A stretch of 64,000 nucleotides of DNA from Gammaproteobacteria bacterium (GTDB lineage Bacteria > Pseudomonadota > Gammaproteobacteria > GCA-2400775): NCBI GenBank assembly GCA_013151045.1, contig JAADIY010000040.1, positions 1 through 64,000 on the forward strand, written 5' to 3'. Both the position numbers and the translations under genes were made by a program. The notes under the pieces were generated by a model. It searched no databases, had not been told where the DNA came from, and worked only from the letters and a program-made list of their open reading frames with translations. Shown here one piece after another: positions 29,870 through 39,941 of this stretch (position 1 is its first letter; each line of letters begins with the position of its first letter).

Positions 29870-31501
29870 CTAAACGATCAATGTTGGCTCATTAAGTCCA
29901 GTGAGCTCGTTGATTTTTGCTAGAGTGCGAGAAATCTTAGCAACGTCGGCCAGGGCAACCTGAGTATCGAGGTGCTGTTTTTCAGGTTCGGGTTCAAAGC
30001 GTTCAAGATAGACGCGTAGCGTTGCGCCTTCGGTGCTTGTACCTGATAAACGATAAATTATGCGAATCTCATTATCCAAAACAATACGTAAGCCCTGATT
30101 TTCACTAAGGCTATTGTCGACTGGGTCTAGGTAGCAAAAGTTATCGCCACTAAGAATAGTGTGCCCTTCTACCTTTTTTCCGCTTAGCTGCGGTAATTGT
30201 TCGCTGAGGTGGGCAAGAACATCTTCACCTTGTTGCAAGCTGACACCTTCGTAATCATGACGGCAATAATAGTGTCGACCAAAAGCGCGCCAATGTTGGT
30301 GCACGATATCGCGCACAGATTGCTGACGCTCTGCGAGTATATTGAGCCAAAATAATACTGCCCAAATCCCGTCTTTTTCACGTAAATGATCTGAACCAGT
30401 GCCAAAGCTTTCTTCACCACAGAAGGTGATCATACGGTTATCGAGCAGGTTGCCAAAATATTTCCAACCTGTTGGTGTCTCAAAACATTCTATGCCCATA
30501 TAAGCAGCGACACGATCGACAGCGCGGCTGGTCGGCATTGAGCGAGCGATACCGGTGATACCTTCGCGGTAACCAGGTATGCGACTGGCATTGGCGGCAA
30601 TAATGGCGAGGCTGTCACCAGGGCTAACCATAAGTTGTCTGCCCATAATCATATTGCGATCACCATCGCCGTCAGAAGCTGCCCCAAAGTCGGGTGCATC
30701 GGGTGCAAACATATGCGCATAGAGCTCAGAAGCGTACATCGGATTGGGGTCGGGATGGCCGCCGCCAAAATCTTCTAATGGCTGTGCTCTAACCACACTG
30801 CCGTGGTTGGCGCCAAGTTTCTTTTCAAATATCTCTTTAGCATAAGGGCCAGTAACGGCATGCATCGCATCAAAGCGTATGTGAAATGCACCGGAATTAA
30901 AGAGGTTATGGATGCGATCAAAATCGAATAAATGTTCCATAAGACTACAATATTCAGCAACGGAGTCGACGATGCTGATCTCGGTATTGCCGATTCTCTC
31001 ATCGCCTAAGGTGCTAAGATCAATATCATTGAATTCCGTAATTTTGTACTCAGTGATTTCACAGGCGGCGTGATAGAACTTATCGCTGAGTTCGGTATTA
31101 GCTGGACCACCGTTAGAGCTATTAAATTTAATGCCGAAGTCTGCTTCGGGGCCGCCAGGATTATGGCTGGCGCTAAGAATGATGCCACCGTCGGCACGCA
31201 GTTTACGTATCAAATACGATGCAGCTGGCGTCGATAAAATACCATTTTGGCCAATAAATAGTTTGGCAATGCCGTTAGCGACAGCCATGCGCAGAATGAT
31301 TTGGATGGCTTCGCGGTTATAAAAACGGCCATCACCACCGAGTACCAAGGTTTTGCCGGTCGCATCGATGGTATTAAATAGGGATTGTATAAAGTTTTCC
31401 AGATAGTTTTCTTGCTGGAAATGCTTAACTTTTTTACGTAAGCCTGACGTTCCTGCTTTTTGGTCTGAATAGGCCCGAGTTTTTCGGTTTATGATGTTAA
31501 T
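29870..31501 (-). CDS. pgm: Alpha-D-glucose phosphate-specific phosphoglucomutase; apparent non-canonical start
   Basis: Frame extends upstream of the listed ORF: INIINRKTRAYSDQKAGTSGLRKKVKHFQQENYLENFIQSLFNTIDATGKTLVLGGDGRFYNREAIQ...SASHNPGGPEADFGIKFN. GGAG sits 7 nt before the ATT at 31501-31499. Confidence 0.88.
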   Translation of the reverse strand: MNIINRKTRAYSDQKAGTSGLRKKVKHFQQENYLENFIQSLFNTIDATGKTLVLGGDGRFYNREAIQIILRMAVANGIAKLFIGQNGILSTPAASYLIRKLRADGGIILSASHNPGGPEADFGIKFNSSNGGPANTELSDKFYHAACEITEYKITEFNDIDLSTLGDERIGNTEISIVDSVAEYCSLMEHLFDFDRIHNLFNSGAFHIRFDAMHAVTGPYAKEIFEKKLGANHGSVVRAQPLEDFGGGHPDPNPMYASELYAHMFAPDAPDFGAASDGDGDRNMIMGRQLMVSPGDSLAIIAANASRIPGYREGITGIARSMPTSRAVDRVAAYMGIECFETPTGWKYFGNLLDNRMITFCGEESFGTGSDHLREKDGIWAVLFWLNILAERQQSVRDIVHQHWRAFGRHYYCRHDYEGVSLQQGEDVLAHLSEQLPQLSGKKVEGHTILSGDNFCYLDPVDNSLSENQGLRIVLDNEIRIIYRLSGTSTEGATLRVYLERFEPEPEKQHLDTQVALADVAKISRTLAKINELTGLNEPTLIV

Positions 31502-31836
31502 TATTATTCTCCGAAATTAGCTGTGGATATTGCATATTGCTTTAAGTTTGGTTCATATCGAGGCATAAATAGAACGACAAATACTGCTTCTGTCGCTTGC
31601 ATTTATGCAGGCTAAGCAACTGATTTATAAAGTATTATGCGAAATTATTACAGACTTTGTAAGGCATTATAACCGGGAATTGCAGCTAGGCTCTAGTAGG
31701 TGAATAGATATCTTTAAGCCGCTAGCGCTCAAAGTGTGAATAGTTGTTTAGGTTGTTTCGCTATGTTTTAGTCAAAGAGAGTCTTTTGTTAGCTTTGGTG
31801 TAGACCTTCAATATACGTGTAAAATCCGCATTCTCT

Positions 31837-31865
31837 ATTGATTTATCCATGGTTAGCCCCCATTG
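31837..31865 (+). promoter_or_regulatory. Putative sigma-32 promoter of htpG
   Basis: ATTGATT - 14 nt - CCCCATTG, about 45 nt upstream of htpG. Confidence 0.45.
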
Positions 31866-31910
31866 CATAGACCAGATAACACACCAGATAACGTTTAGGA
31901 GATAGCCAGA

Positions 31911-33815
31911 ATGACCGTAGCGGAAAATAAAGAGACATTAGGTTTTGAGGCCGAAGTAAAACAGATCCTCGATCTGATGATTCACTCGGTTTATTCAGAT
32001 AAAGAAATATTTTTACGAGAATTAATTTCAAACGCATCGGATGCCTGCGATAAATTGCGTTTTGAGTCTGTCAGCGATGATTCACTCATGCAAGACGATG
32101 CTGAATTGAAAATTCGTATAGAGATAGACAAAAAGAAAAAAACCGTATCAGTGATTGATAACGGTGTTGGTATGAGCCGCGATGAAGTGATCAGCAATAT
32201 CGGTACTATCGCACGTTCTGGAACGAAGAAGTTTTTTGAGTCGTTAACCGGTGATCAAGCCAAAGACAGTAATTTGATCGGTCAATTTGGTGTTGGTTTT
32301 TATTCAGCATTTATTGTTGCTGATGAAGTAACGGTGTTGACTCGTCGTGCTGGCCAAGATGCAGATACGGGTATTAAGTGGCAGTCTACGGGTGACGGTG
32401 AATATACCCTAGAAAATGTTGAACGTGAAACCCGCGGTACTGAAATAATTCTGCATATTCGTAAAGAGATGAAAGAATTTTTAGAAGCCATTCGTTTGCA
32501 AACGATTATACGTAAATATTCTGATCACATTTCGCTACCTATTCTGATGAAAAAGGAAAAAAGCGAAGAAGATAAAGATGCGGAAGACAAGGGTGAAGAA
32601 TACGAAGCGGTCAATAAAGCAGCAGCTTTATGGGCGCGTCCGAAAAAAGATATTAGTGAAGAAGAGCATAACGAATTCTATAAACATATTTCTCACGATT
32701 ATGATGATCCGCTTGCCTGGACGCACAACCATGTAGAAGGGCGCAGCTCATACACCAGCTTATTGTATATACCGAAACGCGCGCCTTTTGATTTATGGGA
32801 TAAAAATACTAAGCACGGCGTGAAGCTCTATGTTCGCCGCGTGTTTATCATGGATGACGCTGAGCAATTATTACCTGAGTACCTACGTTTTGTTCGTGGT
32901 GTGATTGATTCCAATGATTTACCGTTGAATATGTCACGAGAGCTTTTACAACGTGACAAAACCATTGATTCAATACGTACAGCTTCGATCAAGCGTATTT
33001 TGGCTTTGCTTGAAGGTATGGCGAAGAAGGACCAAGAAAAGTACGCTAATTTTTGGGGTGAATTTGGTGCAGTATTAAAAGAAGGTGTTATCTCAGATCA
33101 CGATTACCGTGACCGCCTTGCTAAATTGTTGCGTTTTGCAACAACTAAGGGCGATGGTGAGAAACAAAGTGTTTCACTTGAAGACTATGTTGGTCGTATG
33201 CAAGAAGGCCAAGATAAAATCTACTACGTTTCTGCAGAGAGCTATAGTGCAGCGGTAAACAGCCCGCATCTTGAGATATTCCGCGATAAAGATATCGAAG
33301 TGATTATATTGCACGATCGCATCGATGAATGGTTGGTCAATCACCTGACCGATTTTGAAGAAAAGCAATTACAGTCGGTTGCTAAAGGCGCTTTAGATTT
33401 AGGTGATAGTAAAGAAGAAGATAAAGAGAAAGTTGAAAAAGCAGAAGGTGAATACAAAAGCCTTATTGAAAAAGCGCAAGAGACTTTGGGTGAGAAAGTT
33501 AAAGCAGTGCGCATAACTAATCGTCTCACTAAGTCGCCGGCTTGTTTAGTCGCTGATGAGCATGATATGGGCGCTAATATGCAGCGTATATTGAGTGCGG
33601 TGGGTCAAGCAGCGCCAATGAGTAAACCTGTTCTTGAAATCAACCCAGATCATGATTTATTAATTAGGTTGCGTGACGAGAGCGATGATAAGCGTTTTGA
33701 TGATTGGGTTAATGTCTTGTTTGATCAAGCGCTATTGGCAGAAGGTGGCCAGTTAGAAGATCCGGCTACGTATGTGTCACGGATGAATGACTTATTGTTA
33801 GAGCTTAGTAAGTAG
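31911..33815 (+). CDS. htpG: Molecular chaperone HtpG (Hsp90)
   Basis: [42 protein letters not shown]. Confidence 0.98.
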   Translation: MTVAENKETLGFEAEVKQILDLMIHSVYSDKEIFLRELISNASDACDKLRFESVSDDSLMQDDAELKIRIEIDKKKKTVSVIDNGVGMSRDEVISNIGTIARSGTKKFFESLTGDQAKDSNLIGQFGVGFYSAFIVADEVTVLTRRAGQDADTGIKWQSTGDGEYTLENVERETRGTEIILHIRKEMKEFLEAIRLQTIIRKYSDHISLPILMKKEKSEEDKDAEDKGEEYEAVNKAAALWARPKKDISEEEHNEFYKHISHDYDDPLAWTHNHVEGRSSYTSLLYIPKRAPFDLWDKNTKHGVKLYVRRVFIMDDAEQLLPEYLRFVRGVIDSNDLPLNMSRELLQRDKTIDSIRTASIKRILALLEGMAKKDQEKYANFWGEFGAVLKEGVISDHDYRDRLAKLLRFATTKGDGEKQSVSLEDYVGRMQEGQDKIYYVSAESYSAAVNSPHLEIFRDKDIEVIILHDRIDEWLVNHLTDFEEKQLQSVAKGALDLGDSKEEDKEKVEKAEGEYKSLIEKAQETLGEKVKAVRITNRLTKSPACLVADEHDMGANMQRILSAVGQAAPMSKPVLEINPDHDLLIRLRDESDDKRFDDWVNVLFDQALLAEGGQLEDPATYVSRMNDLLLELSK

Positions 33816-33852
33816 TCATTATTCAAATTCGATTCGCTATCAAGGTGTCGCA

Positions 33853-34296
33853 ATGAGACCGGTAACACCTTTGATTGCTGTCGATGCCATTATTGAATTG
33901 GCCGACCGCCCTGGTCGGCCAATTGTTCTTATAGAGCGCAAGTATCCGCCGTATGGCTGGGCCATACCCGGTGGCTTTGTTGATGTTGGTGAAAGTCTCG
34001 AAGCGGCAACTGTACGCGAAGCCTTAGAAGAAACCTCATTAGCAATTCAATTAAAGGCATTATTAGGCTGTTATTCTGATCCGGCGCGAGATCACCGCGG
34101 ACATACTGTCAGCGCTATTTATGTTGCTGAAGCGACCGGAAATCCGGTGGCGCAAGACGATGCTAAGGCATTAGCCGTGTTTAATATTGACGATGAGTTG
34201 CCGCAGTTAGCGTTTGATCACCAGCAAGTATTGCTCGACTACCGAGATTATCTCGCGGGAAATCGTGGCGTGCCGATTAATTTCCCTAAAAATTAG
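33853..34296 (+). CDS. NUDIX hydrolase
   Basis: GGFVDVGESLEAATVREALEETSL Nudix box. Confidence 0.93.
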   Translation: MRPVTPLIAVDAIIELADRPGRPIVLIERKYPPYGWAIPGGFVDVGESLEAATVREALEETSLAIQLKALLGCYSDPARDHRGHTVSAIYVAEATGNPVAQDDAKALAVFNIDDELPQLAFDHQQVLLDYRDYLAGNRGVPINFPKN

Positions 34297-34322
34297 AACG
34301 GCAAATTAAAACAGATAGTACT

Positions 34323-35135
34323 TTAGGCTTGGCTATCTTCAATTTTAGAGATGAGTTTATCTATAAACTTATCTTCTAATTTGAGTAATTCTTTTAACTC
34401 ATCTAATGATTCAGGGAAGCTTTCACCTTTGCTTAAGGGATCGCAGTCAATTTGATTCAGTATCAAATGTGCGCTGGCAACAATGGTGTGAATATAGTCT
34501 TCTTCGCTTTCGGGTTGGCTTACTTTCTCACGTTGATGGACAGCGCTCAAAATTGACTTTAGCAAATCGGGCAAGCGTAATTGACCAGCAAGATGCAGAG
34601 TGACCTGGTCATGGGTAATGCCTAAACTTTCCTTCTCAATAGCTTCAAGTGATTGTTCTTCATCTATCGCACGTTGATATACTGTTTCGTACTCGTCACC
34701 AAGGTTGGTGGATAACACTAGCGCACCAAGGTCATGAATTAAGCCGACAAACTCAGCATCATCAGCGACGGTAGGTTTAATTTTAATGGCGATGAGTTTG
34801 CAGAGCATGGCAACTAACTGCGCATGCTTCCATACGGCATTGTTGACTGCGCTATTAGCGTTGCTTACTGCGCGTAAGGTTGCCATCACAACGGCACTGC
34901 GGACATTTTTAAGCCCAAGCATGGTAAGAGCATTAGGGACGTTAGTGATCTCTTCACGGCGGCGATAGAGAGGTGAGTTCGCGTAGCGAATTACGGTGCT
35001 TGCAAGTGCCGGATCTTGCATGATCTTTTCTTCTATCTTATGAATATCAGGGTCGTCGACTGATACCAGCTCCATGACCTCAAGTCCCTGAGGTGAAACT
35101 CCTGGCATTTCCAATTGTGAAATATTTACGCCCAT
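34323..35135 (-). CDS. HDOD domain-containing protein
   Basis: DPALASTVIRYANSPLYRRREEITNVPNALTMLGLKNVRSAV...GLIHDLGALVL. Confidence 0.9.
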   Translation of the reverse strand: MGVNISQLEMPGVSPQGLEVMELVSVDDPDIHKIEEKIMQDPALASTVIRYANSPLYRRREEITNVPNALTMLGLKNVRSAVVMATLRAVSNANSAVNNAVWKHAQLVAMLCKLIAIKIKPTVADDAEFVGLIHDLGALVLSTNLGDEYETVYQRAIDEEQSLEAIEKESLGITHDQVTLHLAGQLRLPDLLKSILSAVHQREKVSQPESEEDYIHTIVASAHLILNQIDCDPLSKGESFPESLDELKELLKLEDKFIDKLISKIEDSQA

Positions 35136-35164
35136 TTTAACTCCAAATTATTGTTATTTTTTAT

Positions 35165-36532
35165 TTAGAATATGATCGATTCAAATGTGCCGACACTATC
35201 AGGGTTTTCTAATAGCTGATGCGAAATAATAATGGCTGTGGCCGACCAAACCTGATGAAGGTTGGCGCGCCGACCAATTAAAGACCCTGTTTGGCCATCA
35301 TAATATTCAGGCCACTCATCGTTATGCAGACGATCAATGCATAATTCAAAAGCGCGTTCTGCAAGGTGTGCACGACCGGTACGAATAGCCGCCCCAGTGA
35401 AGGCCCACATTAACGTTGGCCAGCTGCCACCGTTGTGATATGACCAAGGCACGTTTTTGGGGTCTGCACCGGTACGGAACTCCCATTCTTTACCAAACAT
35501 AGCTGGGTAGCACAGTTTCATCGGCATTTCGCCCATGATGTCGTCCCAGCGTGATTCACATAAGTTCATGATCTGATCGGCTTGTTCATCAGTGGTTAAA
35601 CCAAATAAAATAGCCAGCAAATTGCCTAAAGAGAAAAAGCGAAAATCGATTCGGCTAGGCCCTACATTACCAACCATATAACCACTACCGTCTTTTATCC
35701 AGCCATCGAGCCAGTGGGGAATGCTCTGCGGGAAGATATTTAAGACATTCACCGCATCAAGTCCGAACTCCTCGCCCTTATAACGATGAATTTCATTAAG
35801 TCGATTCACATCCAGCCAATAAAACAAACGCACATAAGAACGAAGAGTTTGTAAGCGTTTTTGAATGACGCCTAAGAGGTTTTCATTTTCTTCGTTATGA
35901 ATGAGTAATTCTTGCGCAGAAACTAGAGTGCCATAAAATAGTGCTTCGATTTCCAGCGGATGACCATAGACTCCCATGCGACGATCAATCATGAAAGAGG
36001 CATCAGGAACAAGTAGCGCAGGTGAGGTAACAAAAGTCTCGTGTAAATACAATTGCAGAACCAAACGAATCGCTTGTTGAAAATCCGGTGCATGGGCAAC
36101 TTTAATATCGCCCTTACTGATAACGTAGGCGCGTAATAAAATGATCCACCACATTGCAGAGTCAACAGGTGCAACGCGGCCAATAGCACGATCACCAAAA
36201 TCAGCTACTAATTCTTCAGAGCCGTCTTCACAATGTATCACTTTAAAACTTGCTGGCATTAGGCCAACTGCATGACGATGACCTTCCATCTCCACTTGCT
36301 GACCTTGCAGGTGCATCACAGAGCGTAAAAAGTTAAGAACGATTTCGTCACGGCCATCCATCATAAAGACTAATGCCGAGGGAACAAAATCACGGACGAA
36401 ACATTCAGAGTAGTTTTCAGCTTCGGACTCAGATGAGCACGCAGCGAGTGTGCCGACAGGATTACCTTGCCAATATAAAATTGAGCGCTCTAACAACTCA
36501 TAAGCAGACTCAATTGCAGGCCGTACCTTCAT
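35165..36532 (-). CDS. GH100 alkaline/neutral invertase-like glycoside hydrolase
   Basis: YSECFVRDFVPSALVFMMDGRDEIVLNFL..., VPWSYHNGGSWPTLMWAFTGAAIRTGRAHLAERAFELC, DEWPEYYDG. Confidence 0.85.
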   Translation of the reverse strand: MKVRPAIESAYELLERSILYWQGNPVGTLAACSSESEAENYSECFVRDFVPSALVFMMDGRDEIVLNFLRSVMHLQGQQVEMEGHRHAVGLMPASFKVIHCEDGSEELVADFGDRAIGRVAPVDSAMWWIILLRAYVISKGDIKVAHAPDFQQAIRLVLQLYLHETFVTSPALLVPDASFMIDRRMGVYGHPLEIEALFYGTLVSAQELLIHNEENENLLGVIQKRLQTLRSYVRLFYWLDVNRLNEIHRYKGEEFGLDAVNVLNIFPQSIPHWLDGWIKDGSGYMVGNVGPSRIDFRFFSLGNLLAILFGLTTDEQADQIMNLCESRWDDIMGEMPMKLCYPAMFGKEWEFRTGADPKNVPWSYHNGGSWPTLMWAFTGAAIRTGRAHLAERAFELCIDRLHNDEWPEYYDGQTGSLIGRRANLHQVWSATAIIISHQLLENPDSVGTFESIIF

Positions 36533-36757
36533 AATGTATATCCCTGTCGATTAGCTAATAAATGAGAGTTAACTAATTGATTAAAACAATGATTTTCAAC
36601 CTTGTGCTTGTATAATATCAACACCATGCTTCCTTGTGTTATCGTTCTTTAGTCGGTTAATAAGGGGTGACTTGATAGTTACTTAATCGGTATACGAAAG
36701 CGACACTTGAATAAGACATCATTATCAACAAATCGGTCATCAGACAGTTTACTCACT

Positions 36758-37844
36758 ATGCAGCAAAAAATCCCCGTTACAGGAATATTGATTACCAACC
36801 TAGGTACACCGGATGCGCCTACCGCGAGCGCATTGCGTCGTTATCTTGGCGAGTTTTTATGGGATAAGCGTGTTGTAGAAATACCCCGACCCATATGGTG
36901 GTTAATATTGCATGGCATTATTTTGCGTACCCGCCCAGCGAAATCGGCAGAAGCCTACAAAAGTGTCTGGACAGAAGGCGGATCGCCACTAATGGTCAAT
37001 GGTATTGGTCAAAAAGAAGCGCTGCAAAAGAGACTAACCGAACGCTTTACTGGCCCAGTGATCGTTGAGCTCGCCATGCGTTATGGCCAGCCATCGATAG
37101 AATCAGGTTTAGAGAAATTACGCGATGCCGGTGCGCAACGAATTTTAGTGTTGCCACTGTATCCACAATATTCAGCCGCAACAACGGCATCCACCTTTGA
37201 TGCCGTGGCCAACACACTAAAAAAATGGCGTTGGGTGCCAGAGCTGCGTTTTGTTCAGCACTATCATGACTCGCCGAGTTACATTCAAGCCATAGTGAAC
37301 AGCATAGAAGAGAACTGGCAAGAGAATGGTCGCGCTGACAAGTTGGTATTTTCTTTTCACGGCATGCCAAAACGCACCTTGCTTGCCGGTGATCCCTACC
37401 ATTGCGAGTGTCAAAAAACCGCGCGTTTAGTGGCTGAAAAACTAAATCTAAATAAAGACGATTACTTAGTCAGTTTTCAATCACTGTTTGGTAAAGAAGA
37501 GTGGTTAAAACCCTATACCGATGAAACCTTAAAACGCTTGTCCGCCGAAGGCTTGAAATCACTTGATATCGCCTGCCCCGGTTTTTCATCTGACTGCGTC
37601 GAAACGCTAGAAGAAATCATGATTGAGAATAAAGGCTAAAGGCTACTTTATTGAAGGTGGCGGCGAGCGCTTTAACTATATTTCCTGCCTCAATGTTCGC
37701 CAAGACCACATTACCGCACTAGAAGACGTTATCGTTAATCACACACAAGGTTGGGCAGAAACGAGTGCCGACTGGAATCAAGCTGATGCGGAGCAAGCTT
37801 TAGCAAATAGTCAGGGTCGTGGGCGTGAGATGGGTGCAGTTTAA
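36758..37844 (+). pseudogene. hemH: Ferrochelatase with frameshift from a 7-bp tandem duplication (C-terminus displaced)
   Basis: Frame 1: MQQKIPVTGILITNLGTPDAPT...FSFHGMPKRTLLAGDPYHCECQKT...CPGFSSDCVETLEEIMIENKG*. The C-terminal part GYFIEGGGERFNYISCLNVRQDHITALEDVI is in another frame. AAAGGCT AAAGGCT at 37631-37644. Confidence 0.85.
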
Positions 37845-37861
37845 AGTGTATCTATATTTCA

Positions 37862-38491
37862 TTGTATATGGAGAAAATCATGGAAGAATTTTTGAGGAGT
37901 AATTTGGTAATAATCGCTGTATTGACCGGATTGACCGGTTTGTTTTCTTTAGCTATGAAAGTTTGGCAATACTGGTTGTCACGAAAAGTGAAAATACGTT
38001 TTGATTCTAATCTTGTATGCACTGATGAGGGTGGTTTTTTAGCCCATATTTTAGTTCATAGTAAAAGTCAGCGTGATATACAAGTGCAAGCTGTTAGATT
38101 TGATTTGAAAGTTTGGGATCAATCGCCGAGGCTTGAAGTCGATGGGATTCTCAAAGTTCATAGAGTGCTAGGTATGTTATTTGATCGAGAAGGTACTTGG
38201 TATTTTCCTAGTGATTCTTCACTCAGTGATGAAAGAAATAGACTTCCATATTCACTTGGGGATCATCACACTATGTCGGTTGCTATAGATTTAGATGAAA
38301 TGATGGAAGAGTATTTTAGCTATGGAGAAGGGGGATGTTTTGGGAATAGATTATTGTTTAAATTTGAAATGTTATTTTTGACTGTAGTTGTTAATACACA
38401 AAGAGAAAAGCCGTTCAAATTTTTGGTGAACAGAGAAATAAGACACTATTTGTATGAGAAATACAAAGATGATCCTAGGGTGTTAAAGTGA
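37862..38491 (+). CDS. Hypothetical membrane-anchored protein
   Basis: 209 aa with N-terminal TM (LVIIAVLTGLTGLFSLAM); no family recognised. Confidence 0.6.
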   Translation: MYMEKIMEEFLRSNLVIIAVLTGLTGLFSLAMKVWQYWLSRKVKIRFDSNLVCTDEGGFLAHILVHSKSQRDIQVQAVRFDLKVWDQSPRLEVDGILKVHRVLGMLFDREGTWYFPSDSSLSDERNRLPYSLGDHHTMSVAIDLDEMMEEYFSYGEGGCFGNRLLFKFEMLFLTVVVNTQREKPFKFLVNREIRHYLYEKYKDDPRVLK

Positions 38492-38494
38492 TTT

Positions 38495-39229
38495 TTAAAT
38501 CATCAATTTTTGCAACTCACACCCACTAGCATCCGCATAAACCTGACTTCCTTGCTCATACCAATCCCCGAGCACGATACGTTTAGCGGGTTTGCCATCA
38601 ACTTCAATCGCATGCACCTGAGGGCGATGGGTGTGCCCCATAATCATCTGCGAGACATTGTGCTCACGTAGCATTGCAATGACGGCGTCCTGATTGACGT
38701 CCATGATCTCCATCGATTTTTCTTTGTTCGCTGCTTGGCTGCCGGCACGGTATTCTTTACCTTTGGCAATGCGTTCTTCAATCGATAAAGCCATTAGTTG
38801 TTCTAGCGTTTGTGGGTTACGGATATAAGCACGAAAGGCTTGGTAATCGACATCGTCGGTACAGAGTAGGTCGCCATGAGTGAGTAAGGTCGGTGTGCCG
38901 TATAGGTCAATAACGCAGGGATCGTTCAACAATTTACAGCCGCATGCCTTAGCAAACTCATCACCAATTAAAAAATCACGATTGCCATGCATAAAGTAAA
39001 CAGGAATGCCGCGATCGCTAATAGACCGTATTGCATTGATAATGACATCATGAGCAGGAGTGATAGCATCATCACCTAACCAAATTTCGAACAAGTCGCC
39101 GAGAATATACAAAGCTTCAGCGCGTGGAGCGCTATTTTGCATAAAAGATAAGAATTGCTGAGAGATATCTGGCCGATCTGCAGCCAAGTGCAGATCGGAG
39201 ATAAAGAGCGTGTGAGCGGAATCGCTCAT
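38495..39229 (-). CDS. lpxH: UDP-2,3-diacylglucosamine diphosphatase
   Basis: TLFISDLHLAADRPDISQQFLSFM...YILGDLFEIWLGDD...HGNRDFLIGDEFAKACGC...GHTHRP. Confidence 0.95.
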   Translation of the reverse strand: MSDSAHTLFISDLHLAADRPDISQQFLSFMQNSAPRAEALYILGDLFEIWLGDDAITPAHDVIINAIRSISDRGIPVYFMHGNRDFLIGDEFAKACGCKLLNDPCVIDLYGTPTLLTHGDLLCTDDVDYQAFRAYIRNPQTLEQLMALSIEERIAKGKEYRAGSQAANKEKSMEIMDVNQDAVIAMLREHNVSQMIMGHTHRPQVHAIEVDGKPAKRIVLGDWYEQGSQVYADASGCELQKLMI

Positions 39230-39251
39230 TGATTAATGCGCGTACTGCTGC

Positions 39252-39830
39252 TTAATCGATTAAACGTACCTTGGTCATAATCACAGGCTCAGTCGGTACA
39301 TTGCCATGACCTAAGTGACTGCCGGTGGCGACTTTGCGAATTTTATCAACTACGTCCATGCCATGAGTGACTTTACCGAATACGGTATAACCCCAGCCGC
39401 TACCATTAGGTGCGGTAAAGTTAAGGAAGTCATTTTTTACGACATTTATAAAAAACTGCGATGTCGCTGAATGTGGATCGTTAGTACGAGCCATGGCCAC
39501 TGTGCCACGCTCATTGCTTAAGCCATTATTGGCTTCGTTTTTAATCGGATCCATGGTGTCTTTTTCGCTGAAGTCTTCATTCATACCACCACCTTGAATC
39601 ATGAAAGTTTCCATGACACGGTGAAATAAGGTGCCGTCATAATGGCCTTTTTCAACGTATTTTAAGAAATTATCAACAGTGATCGGTGCGTTAACGCGAT
39701 CGAGCTCAAGCGTAATTTCACCATGATTGGTTACGATAGATACAACAGGGTTGGCGGCATCAGCTGACACAGTAAGACTCCCACATAAAGAGATAAGAAA
39801 AAGCGCAATAGAGAGGATAATTCGATTCAT
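39252..39830 (-). CDS. Periplasmic cyclophilin-type peptidylprolyl isomerase
   Basis: Signal peptide; GTLFHRVMETFMIQGGGMNEDF...VAMARTNDPHSATSQFFINV...GYTVFGKVTHGMDVVDKI. Confidence 0.93.
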   Translation of the reverse strand: MNRIILSIALFLISLCGSLTVSADAANPVVSIVTNHGEITLELDRVNAPITVDNFLKYVEKGHYDGTLFHRVMETFMIQGGGMNEDFSEKDTMDPIKNEANNGLSNERGTVAMARTNDPHSATSQFFINVVKNDFLNFTAPNGSGWGYTVFGKVTHGMDVVDKIRKVATGSHLGHGNVPTEPVIMTKVRLID

Positions 39831-39941
39831 TACACACCATCATTCGCATAAAATAAGAAAGGCGCATTATAATCACTTTTTATCGAACCTGTGCTGAATA
39901 GCGTGCGGTTTGCCAAATAGATACTAAATAATGAGTCAATA

